Shown in pieces: positions 54,165 to 63,340 of a stretch of 64,000 nt of DNA. Every line of letters begins with the position of its first letter. Position 1 is the first letter of the stretch. A program made the translations under genes and the position numbers. The stretch is from Leucobacter allii. Lineage in GTDB: Bacteria; Actinomycetota; Actinomycetes; Actinomycetales; Microbacteriaceae. Under the pieces are notes generated by a model that saw only the letters and a list, made by a program, of their open reading frames with translations, did not search any database and was not told where the DNA came from. The stretch lies in contig NZ_CP095045.1 in NCBI RefSeq assembly GCF_022919155.1, positions 2,976,001-3,040,000 of the forward strand, in the 5' to 3' direction.

Positions 54165-55052
54165 ATGGAATCGTTTGTAACAACCGATACGGACAACCCG
54201 GCCCTCGCCGGGCTCCGCGAGCGGATCTCCGGGGCGTGGGACGAGCTCTCGAAGTCGGAGCGGGCCGTGTGCCGGGTGCTCTCCGCGACGTCGGCGGAAC
54301 GCCTGCTCTACGCGAGCGCCGCCGAGCTCGGCACGCAGAGCGGCACCTCGAACGCCTCCGTCGTGCGCACCCTCCAGCGTCTGGGGTACTCGGGGCTGTC
54401 GCAGCTGAAGCAGGAGGTGGCGGCGCCGTTCACGAGCACCGTCGCCCCCGACGTCCGGTTGAAGCACCGGCTCGACCTCATCGGCCAGGACCTCGCGCGC
54501 ATCCAGCAGGAGGTGTGGGAGGAGGCGGCGTCGCTCGTCGAGCTCGCCGCCTCCGCCAACGACGACGACGCGTACTCCGCCGCGATCAACCGGCTCGTGC
54601 GCGCCGAGACCGTCTACTGCTACGGGCTCGGCGCCTCCGGCATCGCCGCCGGGCATCTCGCCCTCCGGCTCCGCCGCACGGGGCTCGCGACGCGCAGTCT
54701 CGACTCCGACGGCTTCCGGCTCGCCGACGAGGCGATGAGCATGGGGGTGAAGGACGCCCTCGTGGTCTTCGCCCCCGGCCGGGTGACCCGGGATATCAAC
54801 GTGCTGCTCGACCACGCATCGCTCGTCGGGGCGAGCCGCATCCTCATCACCGACGAGCTCGGCGACCGCCTCGCCGACCGCGTCGACGCGACGCTCATCG
54901 CACCGCACACCCCGACCGGGCTCACCTCAGACGGCCTCGCGGGGATCCTCGTCGCGGACGTCCTCGCGCAGGGCATCTCCGCCGTGGCCCCCGACTCCGC
55001 GCTGCGCTCCTCCCAGCTGCTCAACGACCTCCGCGCCCGGCTCGGCTACTGA
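54165..55052 (+). CDS. RpiR/MurR-family transcriptional regulator with SIS domain
   Basis: A 295-residue regulator. The N-terminal HTH_6 domain (residues ~10-80) reads WDELSKSERAVCRVLSATSA, AAELGTQSGTSNASVVRTLQ and RLGYSGLSQLKQEVAAPF. The C-terminal SIS domain (~120-260) has RAETVYCYGLGASGIAAGHL and ASLVGASRILITDELGDRLA. SIS domains of this family normally bind phosphosugars (MurR: MurNAc-6-phosphate). No Shine-Dalgarno precedes the ATG at 54165, so the start could be leaderless; AATGAT at 54153-54158 is a weak -10. It should control the divergent C45/ABC operon and itself through the palindrome at 54121. Confidence 0.85.
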   Translation: MESFVTTDTDNPALAGLRERISGAWDELSKSERAVCRVLSATSAERLLYASAAELGTQSGTSNASVVRTLQRLGYSGLSQLKQEVAAPFTSTVAPDVRLKHRLDLIGQDLARIQQEVWEEAASLVELAASANDDDAYSAAINRLVRAETVYCYGLGASGIAAGHLALRLRRTGLATRSLDSDGFRLADEAMSMGVKDALVVFAPGRVTRDINVLLDHASLVGASRILITDELGDRLADRVDATLIAPHTPTGLTSDGLAGILVADVLAQGISAVAPDSALRSSQLLNDLRARLGY

Positions 55053-55086
55053 GCGGCCGCGGCCCGCGGGCCTCTGCAGCGCGGCT

Positions 55087-55155
55087 TCCGTCGGCGATGC
55101 GGCTTCGGTGAGTCCGATCGGGCCGATCCGGACTCACCGAAGCCGCACGGCCCAC
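55087..55155. repeat. Dispersed palindromic element, copy E
   Basis: The left arm (55087-55116) and right arm (55129-~55155) share the core GATGCGGCTTCGGTGAG. The inner stem extends to AGTCCG/CGGACT and the outer right end has diverged. It lies between convergent genes, 34 bases past the RpiR stop and ~85 bases past the rlmH stop, where a bidirectional terminator would sit. Confidence 0.8.
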
Positions 55156-55238
55156 CGGAGCGACGCGCGAGGGCTCCGCGGCTCCGCAGCCCCGGCGCGT
55201 GCCCGCAGCGCCCCGCGCCCGCGCCGCAGCCCCGCCGT

Positions 55239-55697
55239 TCACACGTGGTGGTAGGGACGCCCCGCCGCGATCTCCTGGGCGCGGTAGAGCTGCTCGGCGA
55301 GCACGAGCCGCACGAGCTGGTGGGGGAAGACGAGCCCCGACAGGCTCCACACGAAATCGGCCCGGGCGCGCACCCGATCGTCGACCCCGTAGGCCCCGCC
55401 GATCACCGCGGTCACGGATCTGCCCGCGTCGAACGCCCCCTGCAGCGTGCGCGAGAGGCCGGGCGAGTCCACGTTGCGCCCGCGCTCGTCGAGGAGCACC
55501 ACGAAGGCGTCGCGATCGAGCTTCGCGAGGATGCGCTCGGACTCCTCGGCACGCGCCGCCTCGTGCTCCCGCGCCGAGTGCGGCAGCAGCAGCCACGCCG
55601 CGTCGAAGGGCTTGCGCAGCCGCTTGCCGTAGCGCTCGATGCCCTCGGCCACCCAGCTCTCGTGCTTCTTGCCGACGGCGAGGATCCTGATGTTCAT
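55239..55697 (-). CDS. rlmH: 23S rRNA pseudouridine-1915 N3-methyltransferase
   Basis: A 152-residue SPOUT methyltransferase that methylates pseudouridine 1915 of 23S rRNA in the assembled ribosome. The start MNIRILAVGKKHESWVAEGI, the middle FVVLLDERGRNVDS, the SAM-binding knot VTAVIGGAYGVDDRVRARAD and the C-terminal FPHQLVRLVLAEQLYRAQEI with the final RPYHH motif are all conserved. Length is typical (~155). It follows the aminotransferase gene by 13 bases. Confidence 0.96.
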   Translation of the reverse strand: MNIRILAVGKKHESWVAEGIERYGKRLRKPFDAAWLLLPHSAREHEAARAEESERILAKLDRDAFVVLLDERGRNVDSPGLSRTLQGAFDAGRSVTAVIGGAYGVDDRVRARADFVWSLSGLVFPHQLVRLVLAEQLYRAQEIAAGRPYHHV

Positions 55698-55710
55698 CGC
55701 GGCTCCCGCT

Positions 55711-56949
55711 TCAGCCGACGCGCACGGCGTCGAGATGCTCGGCGATCCGCCCGATCGCCTCCGTGAGCACCGGCACCGCGGGCAGCGTGACGAATCGCAG
55801 GTGGTCGGGGGTCGCGAGGTTGAAGCCGCGGCCGTTCGTCACGAGCACGCGGGTGGCGCGCAGGAGCTCGATCACGAAGGCCTGGTCGTCGGCGATCGGA
55901 TAGGCCTCGGGATCGAGCCTCGGGAAGAGGTACATGGCCCCGCCGGGCAGCGCGCAGCTCACCCCCGGGATCGCCGTGAGGAGCCGGTGAGCGACGTCGC
56001 GCTGCTCGCGCAGCCTGCCGCCGGGGGCGCAGAGCTCCGCGATGCCCGACCATCGCGACGCGGGGTCGAGCGCGACCGGGATCGCGTGCTGGGCGGGCAC
56101 GTTCGCGCACATCCGCATGTTCGCGAGCAGGGTGAGCCCCTCGAGGAAGTCGCCGGCGACGGCGCGATCCCCGGAGATGACGAGCCAGCCGGCCCGGTAC
56201 CCGGCCACCCGCTGCGCCTTGGAGAGTCCGCTGAAGGTGAGGCAGAGCGTCTCGCGCACGTGCAGCGCCGCGTGCTCGTGGCGCGCGCCGTCGTAGAGGA
56301 TCCGGTCGTAGATCTCGTCGGACATGAGCACGAGGCCGTGGCGCTCGGCGAGGGCCGCGAAGCCGCGCACGAGCTCCGCGGAGTAGACGGCGCCGGTCGG
56401 GTTGTTCGGGTTGATGAGGACGATGCCCTTGGTGCGCGGGGTCACGAGCCGCTCGATGGCCTCGAGATCGGGCATCCAGCCGTTCGCCTCGTCGCAGGGG
56501 TAGTGCACGGCGCGGCCGCCGGAGAGCGTGACCTGCGCCGTCCACAGCGGGTAGTCGGGCGACGGGACGAGGATCTCGTCGCCGTCGTCGACGAGCGCCT
56601 GGAGCACGAGCGAGATGAGCTCGCTCACACCGTTGCCGATGAGCACCTGCTCCGGCCCCACCCCGGCGACGCCCTCCTCCGTGTAGACGCGGGCGACCGC
56701 CTCGCGCGCCGGGAGGATCCCGCGCGAATCGCTGTAGCCCTGCGCGCTCGCGACGGTGGCGCGGAGCTCCTCCACGATCTCCGGCGGCGCCGCGAAGCCG
56801 AAGGGCGCCGGGTTGCCGATGTTGAGCTTCAGGATCTCGTGCCCGGCCCGCTCGAGGCGCTCGGCCTCCTGCAGGATCGGGCCGCGCACGTCGTAGCGGA
56901 CGCCCTTCAGCTTGCTCGACTGCGTGATGGGACGACTGGTAGCGCGCAC
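55711..56949 (-). CDS. Class I/II aminotransferase (alanine aminotransferase AlaA-like)
   Basis: A 412-residue PLP enzyme. The substrate-binding stretch is VRGPILQEAERLERAGHEIL, the cofactor strand is GNGVSELISLVLQALVDDGD, NPNNPTGAVYSAELV carries the PLP Asn/Pro, VLMSDEIYDRILYDG the Asp and FSGLSKAQRVAGYRAGW the PLP-binding Lys and Arg. Overall it is close to AlaA/AlaC-type alanine transaminases. The GTG at 56949 has AGGATC ahead of it. It lies 9 bases after the ABC exporter gene and before rlmH, all on one strand. Confidence 0.88.
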   Translation of the reverse strand: MRATSRPITQSSKLKGVRYDVRGPILQEAERLERAGHEILKLNIGNPAPFGFAAPPEIVEELRATVASAQGYSDSRGILPAREAVARVYTEEGVAGVGPEQVLIGNGVSELISLVLQALVDDGDEILVPSPDYPLWTAQVTLSGGRAVHYPCDEANGWMPDLEAIERLVTPRTKGIVLINPNNPTGAVYSAELVRGFAALAERHGLVLMSDEIYDRILYDGARHEHAALHVRETLCLTFSGLSKAQRVAGYRAGWLVISGDRAVAGDFLEGLTLLANMRMCANVPAQHAIPVALDPASRWSGIAELCAPGGRLREQRDVAHRLLTAIPGVSCALPGGAMYLFPRLDPEAYPIADDQAFVIELLRATRVLVTNGRGFNLATPDHLRFVTLPAVPVLTEAIGRIAEHLDAVRVG

Positions 56950-56958
56950 GCCACGATC

Positions 56959-58839
56959 CTACTGCTGCTGGGCGTAGAGCTCCGCGTAGGCGCCGCCGAG
57001 CGCGAGGAGCTCGGCATGGGTGCCCTCCTCGAGGATGCGCCCGGCGCCGATGACGTAGATGCGGTCGGCGTCGACGACGGTCGAGAGGCGATGCGCGATC
57101 GCGATCGTCGTCCGCCCGCTGCGGGCGTCCTCGAGCGCGTGCTGCACGATGCGCTCGTTCACCGTGTCGAGCGCGCTCGTCGCCTCGTCGAGCACGAGCA
57201 CTCTCGGGTTCTTCAGCAGGACCCGCGCGATCGCGATGCGCTGCTTCTCTCCGCCGGAGAGCCGATAGCCGCGCTCCCCCACGATCGTGTCGTAGCCGTC
57301 CGCGAAGCCCGCGATCGTGTCGTGGATGTTCGCGAGCCCGGCCGCTCGCTCGATCTCCTCGATGCTCGCGTCGGGCTTCGCGTAGCGGAGGTTGGCCGCG
57401 ACGGAGGCGTGGAAGAGGTACGGCTCCTGGGTCACGACGCCGATGCGGTCCATGAGCGCTTCCTGGGCGAGCTCGCGCACGTCGTCCCCGCCGTAGCGCA
57501 CCGCGCCCGCGCTCGCGTCGTAGAGGCGCGGGATCAGGTTGCCGATCGTCGTCTTGCCCGACCCCGACGCCCCCACGAAGGCGACGAACTCGCCCGGTTC
57601 CACGTGGAACGTCACCCCGTCGAGGGTCGGCCGGTCGCCCGCGGCGGCGTCGGGATAGCGGAACGAGACCGCGTCGAAGTCGATGCGTCCGGCGCGTCCG
57701 GGCGCATCGGAGGGCTCGCGGGCGTCCGGGGCGTCGACGATCGCGGGGCGCAGGTCGAGGTACTCGAAGATCCGCGCGAAGAGCGCTCGGGAGGTCTGCA
57801 GGTCGAGGGCGATCCGCATGAGCGCCATGAGCGGGAAGAGCAGCCGCGACTGCACCGTCGTGAAGGCGACGATCGTGCCGGCCGTGATCCCGGCTTCGAA
57901 GCCCTCCCCCTGCGCCGCGGCGATGATCCAGCCGGAGACGAGGTACACGATCGCCGGGACCGCCGAGAGGAAGACCTGGACGAGCGCGAAGAAGACCTGG
58001 CCGCTCATCGTCTGCCGCACCTGCAGGTCGATCTGCCGCGCGTTCTCCGCGGCGTAGCGGGCCGTCTCGTCGCTCTGCCGCGAGTAGGTCTTCGCGAGCA
58101 GCACGCCGGAGACCGAGAGCGCCTCCTGCGTGATCGCGGTCATCTCCGAGAGCGACTCCTGGGTCTTCCCGGCGATCTTCGCGCGGATCCGCCCCACCCG
58201 CCGCTGCGCGATCACGAGCACCGGCAGCAGCACAAGGGCGATGAGGGTGAGCTCCCAGCTGAGCACGAGCATGGCGACGGCGGCCGAGATGACCGTGACG
58301 GTGTTGCCGACGACGTTCGTCACGGTGTTGGTGAGCACGTTCGCGACCCCGCCGACGTCGTTCTGCAGCCGCGACTGGATCACCCCCGTCTTCGTGCGGG
58401 TGAAGAAGCCGAGCTCCATCGACTGCAGGTGCCGGAAGAGCTGCACCCGCAGATCCCCCATCACCCGGTTGCCCACGCGCGCCGTGTACCGGGTCTGCAC
58501 GATCCCGATCCCGGAGGAGACGACGAAGACCGCGATCATCGCGCCGACGAGCCAGCCGAGGATCCCGAGGCGCGGACCCCCGCCGTCCACGGGGAAGAGC
58601 CCGTCGTCGAAGACGCGCTGGGTGAGCAGCGGCGGCAGGATCGCGAGCGCCGCCGAGAGCAGCACGAGCACGATGATGACGGCGAGCTGCCACCGGTACG
58701 GACGGAACAGCTCGGCGATGCGCCGACCGATGTCGGGGATCGACGGGGCCGCGCTGTTGAGCTCGCGCTGCCGATCGGTGTCGCCGGAGGAGATGCGCGA
58801 CCCGCGCCCGCCCGGTCCCATGCCGCCGCCCATGCTCAT
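56959..58839 (-). CDS. ABC exporter with fused membrane and ATPase domains
   Basis: A 626-residue half-transporter of the MsbA/BmrA type. The membrane domain (residues ~40-345) has six helices and a family coupling loop (RTKTGVIQSRLQNDVGGVAN). The nucleotide-binding domain follows from ~370: Walker A FVGASGSGKTTIGNLIPRLY, Q-loop VTQEPYLFH, signature LSGGEKQRIAIARVLL, Walker B VLVLDEATSALDTVNERIV and switch His IAIAHRLSTVVDADRI. It should dimerise and export lipids or drugs. ATG 58839 (MSMGGGMGPGG) is chosen; other ATGs follow within a few codons. Confidence 0.9.
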   Translation of the reverse strand: MSMGGGMGPGGRGSRISSGDTDRQRELNSAAPSIPDIGRRIAELFRPYRWQLAVIIVLVLLSAALAILPPLLTQRVFDDGLFPVDGGGPRLGILGWLVGAMIAVFVVSSGIGIVQTRYTARVGNRVMGDLRVQLFRHLQSMELGFFTRTKTGVIQSRLQNDVGGVANVLTNTVTNVVGNTVTVISAAVAMLVLSWELTLIALVLLPVLVIAQRRVGRIRAKIAGKTQESLSEMTAITQEALSVSGVLLAKTYSRQSDETARYAAENARQIDLQVRQTMSGQVFFALVQVFLSAVPAIVYLVSGWIIAAAQGEGFEAGITAGTIVAFTTVQSRLLFPLMALMRIALDLQTSRALFARIFEYLDLRPAIVDAPDAREPSDAPGRAGRIDFDAVSFRYPDAAAGDRPTLDGVTFHVEPGEFVAFVGASGSGKTTIGNLIPRLYDASAGAVRYGGDDVRELAQEALMDRIGVVTQEPYLFHASVAANLRYAKPDASIEEIERAAGLANIHDTIAGFADGYDTIVGERGYRLSGGEKQRIAIARVLLKNPRVLVLDEATSALDTVNERIVQHALEDARSGRTTIAIAHRLSTVVDADRIYVIGAGRILEEGTHAELLALGGAYAELYAQQQ

Positions 58840-58948
58840 GCCTCGCAGGATAGCGCGCGGGCGCGCCGCGCGGGCGGATGTTCGCGGCCGGCGCCATCGG
58901 CTCCCCGCGGCCCCGCGGATACATGTCGCGTCTTCAGCATCTTCGGCG

Positions 58949-58954
58949 TAAACT
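58949..58954 (+). promoter_or_regulatory. Candidate -10 of the mevalonate operon
   Basis: TAAACT in GGCGTAAACTGG, ~100 bases before the mevalonate kinase start. No matching -35. An in-frame ATG at 58965, with GGAAG 5-9 bases before it, could add 29 residues to the kinase. Confidence 0.35.
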
Positions 58955-59051
58955 GGAAGTTCTGATGACGGGAAGAGGGACGGCGAGGTCCGGCCCTCTT
59001 TTCGTCTGCCCGCCCGGCATTCCGCGCGGGAGCCGAGCGAAACGGATCCGA

Positions 59052-60065
59052 ATGAACCAGAGCCCTTCCACGAGCTCGCTCCCCGTCCAGGCCCCGGCCG
59101 CGCGCGCGGCGGCGGCACGGGTGGGAGGCCGCGGCACGGGGTCGGCGCACGCGAAGGCGATCCTCTTCGGGGAGCACGCCGTCGTGTACGGCGCGCCCGC
59201 CATCGCGATTCCCGTGGACAGCCTGAGCGCCGAGGCCGAGATCGTCCCCCTCGCCCCCGGCGCGGCGCCGGGGATCCTCCTCGAGAGCACCCTCTTCACC
59301 GGCGCGCTCGCGGACGCACCGCGGCGCCTCGCCCCCGTCCGCGCGGCGCTCGACGCCTCGCTCGCGCGCGCGGGGCTCGCGCTCCCCGCGGCGCGCGTGC
59401 GCATCAGCAGCACGATCCCCCACGAGCGCGGCCTCGGCTCGAGCGCCGCGGTCGCGGCGGCGATCGCCCGCGCCGCCTTCGACCTCGCCGGCGCCCCGCT
59501 CGACCGGGAGACGCTGTTCGAGCTGATCCAGACCTCCGAGCGGGTCGCGCACGGTTCGCCGAGCGGCATCGACGCGCGCACCGTCGCCGCGGAGGGCGCG
59601 ATCCGCTTCGACCGCGGGGCGGTCGCCCCCGTGCGCATCGGCGCCCCGCTCATCCTCGCCTGTGCGGATTCCGGCACGCCGGGCTCGACGGCGCAGGCCG
59701 TCGGTTCCGTGCAGTGGCTGCGGAGGCAGCAGCCCGAGCGCACCGAGGCGCTGCTGTCGCGCCTCGCCGGGATCGCCGAGGGGGCCATCGCGGATCTCGC
59801 CGCGGGCGACCGCGCGGCCATCGGGGCGAGGATGCGGGAGGCCCACGGCATCCTCCGCAGCGTCGGCGTGAGCTCGCCGCGCCTCGACGCGCTGGTGGAG
59901 GCGGCGGTCGGGGCGGGCGCCGCGGGCGCGAAGCTCACCGGGGGCGGGCTGGGCGGCTGCGTGATCGCCGTCGCCGATTCCCCGGCCCACGCCGAGGAGC
60001 TCGGCGACGCGATGCGCGGCGCCGGCGCCGAGCGGAGCTGGACCGTGGAGGTCCCCGCCGCATGA
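59052..60065 (+). CDS. mvaK1: Mevalonate kinase
   Basis: A 337-residue GHMP kinase that phosphorylates mevalonate. AHAKAILFGEHAVVYGAPAI is the N-terminal mevalonate/ATP motif, ISSTIPHERGLGSSAAVAAA the ATP-binding loop with the GHMP PxxxGLGSSAA signature, and GAKLTGGGLGGCVIAVAD the third GHMP motif. SPSGIDARTVAAEGAIRF carries the catalytic Asp. It begins the mevalonate operon and overlaps mvaD as ATGA. No good Shine-Dalgarno precedes 59052; ATG 58965 is an alternative start. Confidence 0.93.
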   Translation: MNQSPSTSSLPVQAPAARAAAARVGGRGTGSAHAKAILFGEHAVVYGAPAIAIPVDSLSAEAEIVPLAPGAAPGILLESTLFTGALADAPRRLAPVRAALDASLARAGLALPAARVRISSTIPHERGLGSSAAVAAAIARAAFDLAGAPLDRETLFELIQTSERVAHGSPSGIDARTVAAEGAIRFDRGAVAPVRIGAPLILACADSGTPGSTAQAVGSVQWLRRQQPERTEALLSRLAGIAEGAIADLAAGDRAAIGARMREAHGILRSVGVSSPRLDALVEAAVGAGAAGAKLTGGGLGGCVIAVADSPAHAEELGDAMRGAGAERSWTVEVPAA

Positions 60066-61054
60066 CCCCGACGCCCGGCACCGCCACCGCGCGCGCCTAC
60101 CCGAACATCGCCCTCGTGAAGTACTGGGGCAAGCGCGACGAGGAGCTGATCCTGCCCGTCGCGGGCAGCCTCTCCCTCACTCTCGACGCCCTCCCCACGA
60201 CGACGACCGTGCGTCTCGCCCCCGACGCCGAGGCCGACGCCTTCGCGCTCAACGACGCCCCGCAGACGGGTGAGGCCGCCGCGCGGGTGAGCCGCTTCCT
60301 CGATCGGGTGCGCGGGCTCGCCGGCTCGGGGGCCCGGGCCGTCGTGGACTCCCGCAACGAGGCGCCCACGGGCGCCGGACTCGCCTCCTCCGCCTCCGGC
60401 TTCGCGGCGCTCGCGACGGCCGCCGCCCGGGCGTACGGCCTGGAGCTCGCCCCGCGCGAGCTCAGCCGGCTCGCGCGTCGCGGCTCCGGTTCGGCCGCCC
60501 GCAGCATCGTGCCGGGAGTCGCCGTGTGGCACGCCGGCGATGACGATGCGGGCTCCTTCGCCGAGCCCGTGCCCGCCCCGGAGCTGCGGATGGTGATCGC
60601 GACCGTCGACACCGCGCAGAAGGCCGTGTCGAGCCGCGCCGCGATGCGCCGTACGGCGCTCACCTCGCCGTTCTTCCCCGCCTGGATCACCTCAACGGAG
60701 GAGTCGCTCGCCGCGATGCTGGAGGCCTGCGCGGCGGGCGACTTCACGCGCATCGGGCGGATCACCGAGGCGCACGCGATGCGGATGCACGCCGTGATCC
60801 AGTCCTGCGATCCTCCGATCCGCTACCTCGCGCCCGCGAGCGTCGCCCTGTTCGACCGCATCGCCGCGCTCCGCGGGGAGGGCCTCGAGGCCTACGGCAC
60901 CGCCGACGCCGGTCCGAACGTGTGCGCGATCGTGCGCCCCGAGCAGGCCGAAGAGCTCGCCGACGAGCTGCGCGGGCTCGGCGGGCGCCTCGGCCTCGGG
61001 GCCGAGGCCGTGCGCGTGGTCGGCCCCGGTCCCGGCGCGGAGACGCTCGCATGA
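60062..61054 (+). CDS. mvaD: Diphosphomevalonate decarboxylase
   Basis: A 330-residue GHMP-fold enzyme that converts mevalonate diphosphate to IPP with ATP. ARAYPNIALVKYWGKRDEEL is the diagnostic N-terminal motif, GAGLASSASGFAALATAAAR the ATP loop, and RRGSGSAARSIVPG with a Ser/Asp-lined site the decarboxylase-specific segment. The C-terminal AYGTADAGPNVCAIV has the catalytic Asp. It overlaps both its neighbours by 4 bases (ATGA). Confidence 0.95.
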   Translation: MTPTPGTATARAYPNIALVKYWGKRDEELILPVAGSLSLTLDALPTTTTVRLAPDAEADAFALNDAPQTGEAAARVSRFLDRVRGLAGSGARAVVDSRNEAPTGAGLASSASGFAALATAAARAYGLELAPRELSRLARRGSGSAARSIVPGVAVWHAGDDDAGSFAEPVPAPELRMVIATVDTAQKAVSSRAAMRRTALTSPFFPAWITSTEESLAAMLEACAAGDFTRIGRITEAHAMRMHAVIQSCDPPIRYLAPASVALFDRIAALRGEGLEAYGTADAGPNVCAIVRPEQAEELADELRGLGGRLGLGAEAVRVVGPGPGAETLA

Positions 61055-62160
61055 TCGAGACGCGCGCCCCGGGCAAGCTCTACATCGCCGGCGAGTACGC
61101 CGTCGTCGACCCGGGCCAGCCCGCGGTCCTCGTCGCCGTGGACCGCTACATTACCGTCGGGCTCGCCGAGGGCTCCGAGCTCGGGCGGGTGCGCTCGAGC
61201 GCCTACGGCCGCTCGCCGCTCGTGTGGGTGCGGGACGACGCGAGCGACCGCATCGTCATCGAGCATCAGCCCACCGACTACGTGTTCGCCGCGATCGGCG
61301 CCGTCGAGCAGCTGCGCTCCGAGCTCGGGCTCGCCCCGCGCTACTACGATCTCGACATCGGCAGCGAGCTCGACGACGTGAGCGGGCGCAAGTTCGGCCT
61401 CGGCTCCTCCGCCGCCGTCACGACCGCCGTCGTCGCCGCGCTCGACGCCTTCTACGGCCTCGAGCTCACCCGCACCGAGCGCTTCAAGCTCGCCCTCCTC
61501 GCGACGATCGAGATCGCCCCCAAGGCCTCGGGCGGCGACCTCGCGGCGAGCGCCTTCGGCGGCTGGATCCGCTACTCCTCCCCCGACCGCGAGGCGCTGC
61601 GCCTGCACCGCTCCGTGCACGGGGTCGCGGCCACGCTGGCGGCATCCGGCGAGTGGGCGGGGTGCGGCGTGACGCGCCTGCCCGATCCCGACGGTCTGCA
61701 GTTCCTCGTCGGCTGGACCGGATCCCCCGCGTCGACCGAGCGGCTCGTCGACCAGGTGCGGCACCCCGGCGCGGGCCGCAGCCCGCGACCGTACCCCGAG
61801 TTCACGTCGGACAGCCGTGCCTGCGTCGACGCGCTCGTCGAGGCGTTCGAGCAGCCCGAACCCGCGGCGCAGTCCCGCGGCGCCCTGCCCACCATCCGCC
61901 GCGCGCGCCGCGTGCTGCAGCAGCTGAGCGCCTCCTCCGGGATCACGATCGAGACGGCGCAGCTGCGCACCCTGTGCGACGTCGCCGAGCGCCACGGCGC
62001 CGCCGGGAAGCCCTCGGGCGCCGGCGGCGGCGACTGCGGCATCGTGCTCGCCGACGCCGGGCTCGGCACGGCGCCGATCCTGCGCGAGTGGGAGGCGAAC
62101 GACATCCGCCGCCTGAGCCTCGCGCCCCACGCCGCCACCGGGAGCATCGATGCCTGCTGA
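61051..62160 (+). CDS. mvaK2: Phosphomevalonate kinase
   Basis: A 369-residue GHMP kinase that turns mevalonate 5-phosphate into the diphosphate. RAPGKLYIAGEYAVVDPGQP is the N-terminal motif, KFGLGSSAAVTTAVVAALD the ATP loop, and IAPKASGGDLAASAFGGWI and KPSGAGGGDCGIVLAD the family's later motifs. The gene overlaps mvaD by 4 bases and the isomerase gene by 11 bases. Confidence 0.94.
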   Translation: MIETRAPGKLYIAGEYAVVDPGQPAVLVAVDRYITVGLAEGSELGRVRSSAYGRSPLVWVRDDASDRIVIEHQPTDYVFAAIGAVEQLRSELGLAPRYYDLDIGSELDDVSGRKFGLGSSAAVTTAVVAALDAFYGLELTRTERFKLALLATIEIAPKASGGDLAASAFGGWIRYSSPDREALRLHRSVHGVAATLAASGEWAGCGVTRLPDPDGLQFLVGWTGSPASTERLVDQVRHPGAGRSPRPYPEFTSDSRACVDALVEAFEQPEPAAQSRGALPTIRRARRVLQQLSASSGITIETAQLRTLCDVAERHGAAGKPSGAGGGDCGIVLADAGLGTAPILREWEANDIRRLSLAPHAATGSIDAC

Positions 62161-63340
62161 CCTCACGCCCGCGCACGGGCTCGACGCCTCCCGCGCCGCC
62201 CGCAAGGACGAGCACGTCGCCCTCGCGCTCGCGCAGCAGCGCCGCGCCGCCGAGCCGGACGCCTCGGGCGCCGCGGGCCCGGGCGCCTCGCCCTTCGCCG
62301 AGCTCGACTTCGTGCACCACGCCCTCGCCGGCGTCGACCCCGAGCGGGTCGACCTCGGCACCACGATCGCGTTCGCCGCGGGACCGGGGCACGCCGCGGG
62401 CACCTGGCGCTGGGAGACCCCCTTCTACGTGAACGGGATGACCGGCGGCACGGAGCGGACGCGGCGCATCAACCGCGAGCTCGCGATCGCGGCCCGTGAG
62501 ACGGGCCTCCCCCTGGCGTGCGGCTCCGTATCCGTCGCCCTCGACGAGCCGGAGACCGCGCCGGGCTTCACCGTGATCCGCGAGGAGAACCCCGACGGCT
62601 TCGTCATGGCGAACGTCGGCGTCGGCCGCCCCGCAGACGACGCGCGGCGCGCCGTCGAGCTGCTCGGCGCGAACGCGCTGCAGCTCCATGTGAACGCGGT
62701 CCAGGAGACCGCGATGCCCGAGGGCTCGCGCGACTTCTCCTCATGGCTGCGCTCCGTCGAGCGGCTCGCCGCGGCCTCCCCGGTGCCGGTGATCGTGAAG
62801 GAGGTCGGCTTCGGCCTCAGCCGCGGGACGCTCCGGCGCCTCGCCGAGATCGGGATCGGGATCGCCGACGTCAGCGGACGCGGCGGCACCGACTTCCTCG
62901 CGATCGAGAACGCGCGCCGGCCCGGCCGGGCCGGCGACCTGTCGATCCTCTCCGGCTTCGGCCAGTCGGCGCTCGCGTGCCTGCTCGAGGCCGGGGCCGC
63001 GTCCGGTCCCGCACCGGTGCTCCTCGCCTCGGGCGGGGTGCGCAGCCCCTTCGACGTGGTGAAGGCCCTCGCCGCCGGCGCCGCCGCCGTCGGCGTGGCC
63101 GGGGCGTTCCTCGCCGCCGTCGATCCGGAACGACCGGGCGGCGGCGCCGCCGCGCTCATCGCCCTCGTCGAGGACTGGCGCGACCGCACCCGCGCCGTCT
63201 ACGCGCTGCTCGGCGCGCGCGAGCGCGGCGGGCTCCTGGCCACCGATCTCATCGTCCGCGGCGCGCTGCGCGAGTACTGCGAGGCCCGCGGCGTCGACGT
63301 CCGCGCGCTCGCCACGCGGTCGGAGCGAGCCGGCGCATGA
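62150..63340 (+). CDS. fni: Type 2 isopentenyl-diphosphate isomerase (FMN-dependent)
   Basis: A 396-residue flavoenzyme that interconverts IPP and DMAPP. The N-terminal RKDEHVALALAQQRR, the YVNGMTGGTERTRRIN motif, NVGVGRPADDARRAVEL, LQLHVNAVQETAMPEG (Gln and Glu for Mg/substrate), VKEVGFGLSRGTLRRLAE, DVSGRGGTDFLAIENARR and GGVRSPFDVVKALAAGAAAV (FMN phosphate site) identify Fni/IDI-2. It is fourth in the operon, starting inside the end of mvaK2. Confidence 0.95.
   Translation: MPADLTPAHGLDASRAARKDEHVALALAQQRRAAEPDASGAAGPGASPFAELDFVHHALAGVDPERVDLGTTIAFAAGPGHAAGTWRWETPFYVNGMTGGTERTRRINRELAIAARETGLPLACGSVSVALDEPETAPGFTVIREENPDGFVMANVGVGRPADDARRAVELLGANALQLHVNAVQETAMPEGSRDFSSWLRSVERLAAASPVPVIVKEVGFGLSRGTLRRLAEIGIGIADVSGRGGTDFLAIENARRPGRAGDLSILSGFGQSALACLLEAGAASGPAPVLLASGGVRSPFDVVKALAAGAAAVGVAGAFLAAVDPERPGGGAAALIALVEDWRDRTRAVYALLGARERGGLLATDLIVRGALREYCEARGVDVRALATRSERAGA

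Noticed and set aside
55639..58965. 1108-codon open frame antisense to the aminotransferase and ABC exporter
   Set aside because: The sense strand carries complete PLP and ABC motifs; this frame is charge-rich noise typical of antisense of GC-rich genes.
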